In this document: one piece after another, positions 8,540-10,516 of the stretch
How positions within the stretch are numbered: position 1 is the first letter of the stretch
Layout of the letters: each line of letters begins with the position of its first letter
DNA from: Zelonia costaricensis
Lineage: Eukaryota; Euglenozoa; Kinetoplastea; Trypanosomatida; Trypanosomatidae
DNA length: 10,516 nucleotides
Assembly: GCA_030849075.1 (NCBI GenBank)
Contig: JASAOO010002824.1
Location: 1 to 10,516 of the forward strand
Reading direction: 5' to 3'
The notes under the pieces: model-generated
Seen by the model: only the letters and a program-made list of their open reading frames with translations
Told to the model about the DNA's origin: nothing
Database searches by the model: none
Made by a program: the position numbers and the translations under genes

Positions 8540-8600
8540 AGCACGCGCACGCGGACCCAGACACACCGACGCAGATAAACCAAAGAAAACGTGTAAGAGC

Positions 8601-8780
8601 GCCATGTCAGCACATCCCACATTGCTGGAGGGTGCTACCCTTCACAGGGTGCCATTGCGGGGCGGTCGAGGTTGGACGTGTTCGTGCTTTTTTAAATATT
8701 CTGCTGTCTAGTCGTTCGTACGCTCGTTTGTTTTCGTTTTGTGTTGACGTGCAGAGCCGTTTTCCGTCTCGCAGCACACC
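8601..8780. other. AT-richer island in the intergenic DNA
   Basis: A short stretch that differs from its GC-rich, purine-biased surroundings. Around 8689-8745 it contains a T-run, AAATATT, and TTTG/TTTTCG motifs, so it is A-rich on the minus strand. A small inverted repeat (ACCCT, TCAC, AGGGT) lies just before it at about 8637-8650. No open frame of note. It could be part of a 3' UTR element or a poly(A)-site region; nothing firm can be said. Confidence 0.45.
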
Positions 8781-9735
8781 GAGGCCAGGACCTCAATGTG
8801 AAAGAGGAAAAAGACAAAAGTCCCAAAGACAAGGAAGAGCGAGGCACAGGTAACGCGAGAAGGAGAGATGAAGACGGACCATGCTAGGCACCGCCTTCGT
8901 CGTCGACATCAACCCCATCTTGTGCCACAGAGCCGAAGGGGGGAAAAAAAAGAGCGCAGGCAGGACAATATAAGCAACTCGACGCGCGCGTCACACGGCG
9001 TGGAGAGAGGCACGAAAAACGGGCAAAGAGGAGGTAAGCTCGAAGGAGAAGACGCACAAAACAGAAAAAGAAAGGAAACAAAGCGCACGCACATGCACCC
9101 GCAGACACAGACGCCGAAGAACGCGCACCCGTGGGAGGTGGAGCGAATAGTATGAGAGTCAACAAGAACAACAACGGGAAAGGACCAGATCGCTTAGTCT
9201 ACGCGGATGCCCTGGCAACACAAGGGGGCCCTGGCCCGCACTTCATCCCTGTCCTCCCGTTTCGTCACTCCCCGTCACCCTCCATTGCCAAGAAGAAGAA
9301 AAGAGGCGGCGAGGCGGAGGGGACGAGGGACGCGCAACTGCTCCGCTGTATTCGACCTCTCACAGCCCAATCCCCGACGACGTGTGCTGAGGCAGCACCG
9401 TCGGCGGCTGCCAGTGAGACGAGGCGGAGACGAGAAATGAGAGCGTGCACACGCCTTGGAGCGGAGGAGGGGGGAGGGAGGGGGGAGGTGGTCAGTCGAC
9501 GGTGCAGCGAATCCGTCGCTCATCTTGGAGGAGGCGGAGAGAGCGAGGGAGACGGTGGGGAGAGGAGGCGGGAGGGTGAGGCCCTTGTGTGCACAGGCAG
9601 CTTTAAATAAAAGGAGAAAGCTAGAAGAGGAAAACAAATGGAAGAAAGAACGGCGACAAGAACAGCGGAGGAAAGACGAGGGGCGCGAACATCAGACTCA
9701 CACTCACACACCCCACGAAGGGCATCGCTGATGGC
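8781..9735. other. Long plus-strand purine-rich, gene-free stretch
   Basis: Nearly 1 kb dominated by GA-rich sequence on the plus strand (pyrimidine-rich on the minus strand), with no recognisable gene. The bias suits minus-sense transcription through this region, because spacers in trypanosomatid polycistrons are pyrimidine-rich in the sense strand. A G-run cluster with quadruplex potential lies at 9469-9490. Confidence 0.5.
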
Positions 9736-10315
9736 ACTGTTAATAGAGAGAGAGGAGTAGCGCACCGGACACCAACAAACGGGGTGGGCTGCGCGTGGCG
9801 TGTGCGCTGTCACCTACAACGGAGAGTGGCGGGGAGACACGGCGCAGAGCATCATGTGCGAGATGAGAAAAACAAACGACGAAGAGCACGTGTTGCAGCA
9901 GCTCGACCTCCTCGAGCGCCGAGGACGACGGCATGAGGGCGTCGCAGTTTTTCCGGTTCCACGAGCCCACGCCGCTGTCTGCCTTGCAAAACAGGCAGGT
10001 CACAGACGCGCACGCACGCACAAAGCATGGACAGGATCGCGATCAGCGCAGTGTCCGATGTAGCTCGCAGGGGAGAAGAGAACGAAAGTGTGTAAAAGAA
10101 GGGGCTCACTGCGCGCCGATAGTGGGGTGTGCGACGACATCGCAGTTCGTCGCACACCTCTTCCCGCATGCGCACCAACATCGAGAGCCGCTTTCTCCTG
10201 ATTTCGCATCTTCTCAGCAACGGTAGCCGCTGAGACCCGTCGCAGCACGTCGAGGTGGGGAACACAACAAAAACAAGAGCGCACCGCAGGCTCCGGTGCC
10301 TGCACGAGTCTGCCA

Positions 10316-10346
<31 letters not shown>

Positions 10347-10516
10347 TGCACGCACGTATGCACACAACAGTGGGCACACAACAGGCACGACGGTCGCGTC
10401 AGTGAAGCCGTTTGTGACGGAGTGGCGGGTCACGGCGACGTTAACGTAAAACGGGGGAGGCGAGAAGAGTGAGAGACAGGAGCCGCGCGGAATGGAAGAG
10501 GGAGGGGAGGGGAGGG
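9736..10516. other. Right-end non-coding region
   Basis: No confirmed gene up to the window edge. A minus-strand frame between about 10031 and 9740 has coding-like GC-rich third positions over some 50 codons but no ATG at its beginning; it is reported as a finding. The region also has a (CA)13 tract, a GATCGCGATC palindrome near 10035, and a terminal G-rich repeat (GGGGA units, 10501-10516) cut off by the window edge. Confidence 0.5.
10317..10342. repeat. (CA)13 microsatellite
   Basis: Thirteen perfect CA units on the plus strand, UG in a minus-sense transcript; second longest dinucleotide repeat in the window. Confidence 0.95.

Larger units (their letters stand above)
6931..8600. other. Gene-free region with purine tracts, G-runs and CA patches
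   Basis: About 1.7 kb with no recognisable gene on either strand. The largest open frame (plus, 7757-8578) is rich in His/Thr/Arg from CA repeats and has no domain I know. Features are CA patches (6934-6951, 7190-7220, 8270-8300, 8400-8415, 8524-8539), a palindrome-centred hairpin at 7036-7066, and a GAGAGGGGT tandem (about 2.7 copies, 7563-7589). There are also G-rich quadruplex-type sequences at 7690-7704 and 7971-7990, and a plus-strand pyrimidine block at 7254-7315. It is probably part of the 3' UTR/intergenic DNA of an upstream minus-strand gene. Confidence 0.55.

Noticed and set aside
7757..8578. 273-residue plus-strand frame
   Set aside because: Composition is driven by CA repeats (His/Thr/Arg-rich), there is no domain, and it lies in DNA biased toward minus-sense transcription.
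5986..10516. tRNA, 5S rRNA or snoRNA genes
   Set aside because: By eye I found no matched A/B-box pairs, cloverleaf, or paired C/D boxes on either strand. A covariance-model scan would be decisive.
10501..10516. Terminal GGGGA-type repeat as a telomere or satellite end
   Set aside because: Only about three units are visible, similar to other GA-rich tracts in the window, and cut by the window edge.

Overview
The window looks like nuclear DNA from a trypanosomatid of the Leishmaniinae, most likely Leishmania. The reasons are GC-rich, intronless genes in one orientation, long intergenic stretches full of polypurine/polypyrimidine tracts, many (CA)n/(TG)n microsatellites and G/C homopolymers, and pyrimidine tract plus AG signals just upstream of both genes, as expected for spliced-leader (SL) trans-splicing. 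From memory, the well-known Leishmania PP5 gene lies near the left end of chromosome 18. I could not check synteny, so species and chromosome remain inference.

Two genes are firmly supported, both on the minus strand and both probably part of one polycistronic unit read right to left. The first in transcription order (5892-3766) encodes a 708-residue four-pass membrane lipase. It matches animal sn-1-specific diacylglycerol lipases (DAGL) along its whole length: an N-terminal WxVGSDD motif, four membrane helices, SMRGG and FDPSGR motifs, DIVPSDI, a GHSLGAG nucleophile elbow, and a complete Ser-Asp-His triad. The second (2867-1458) encodes protein phosphatase 5 (PP5), with three TPRs carrying a complete Hsp90 carboxylate clamp, then a PPP catalytic domain with all metal and phosphate ligands.

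Layout: 1-1457 is the 3' flank of PP5, with a (CA)n patch, homopolymers and one weak candidate short ORF. 1458-2867 is PP5. 2868-3765 holds the PP5 5' UTR and SL acceptor plus the lipase 3' flank. 3766-5892 is the lipase. 5893-5985 holds its 5' UTR and proximal SL acceptor. From about 5986 to the end (about 4.5 kb) I find no gene. That stretch carries a (TG)25 microsatellite, further CA repeats, G-runs with quadruplex potential, long purine tracts on the plus strand, an AT-rich island near 8.7 kb and a structured palindrome near 7.04 kb. It is probably the long 3' UTR/intergenic region of the next upstream minus-strand gene, though a transcription-initiation region cannot be excluded.

The two proteins have no obvious joint function. 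One makes monoacylglycerol (2-AG type) from diacylglycerol at a membrane, the other is an Hsp90-associated phosphatase. Neighbours in trypanosomatid polycistrons are usually functionally unrelated and controlled after transcription.
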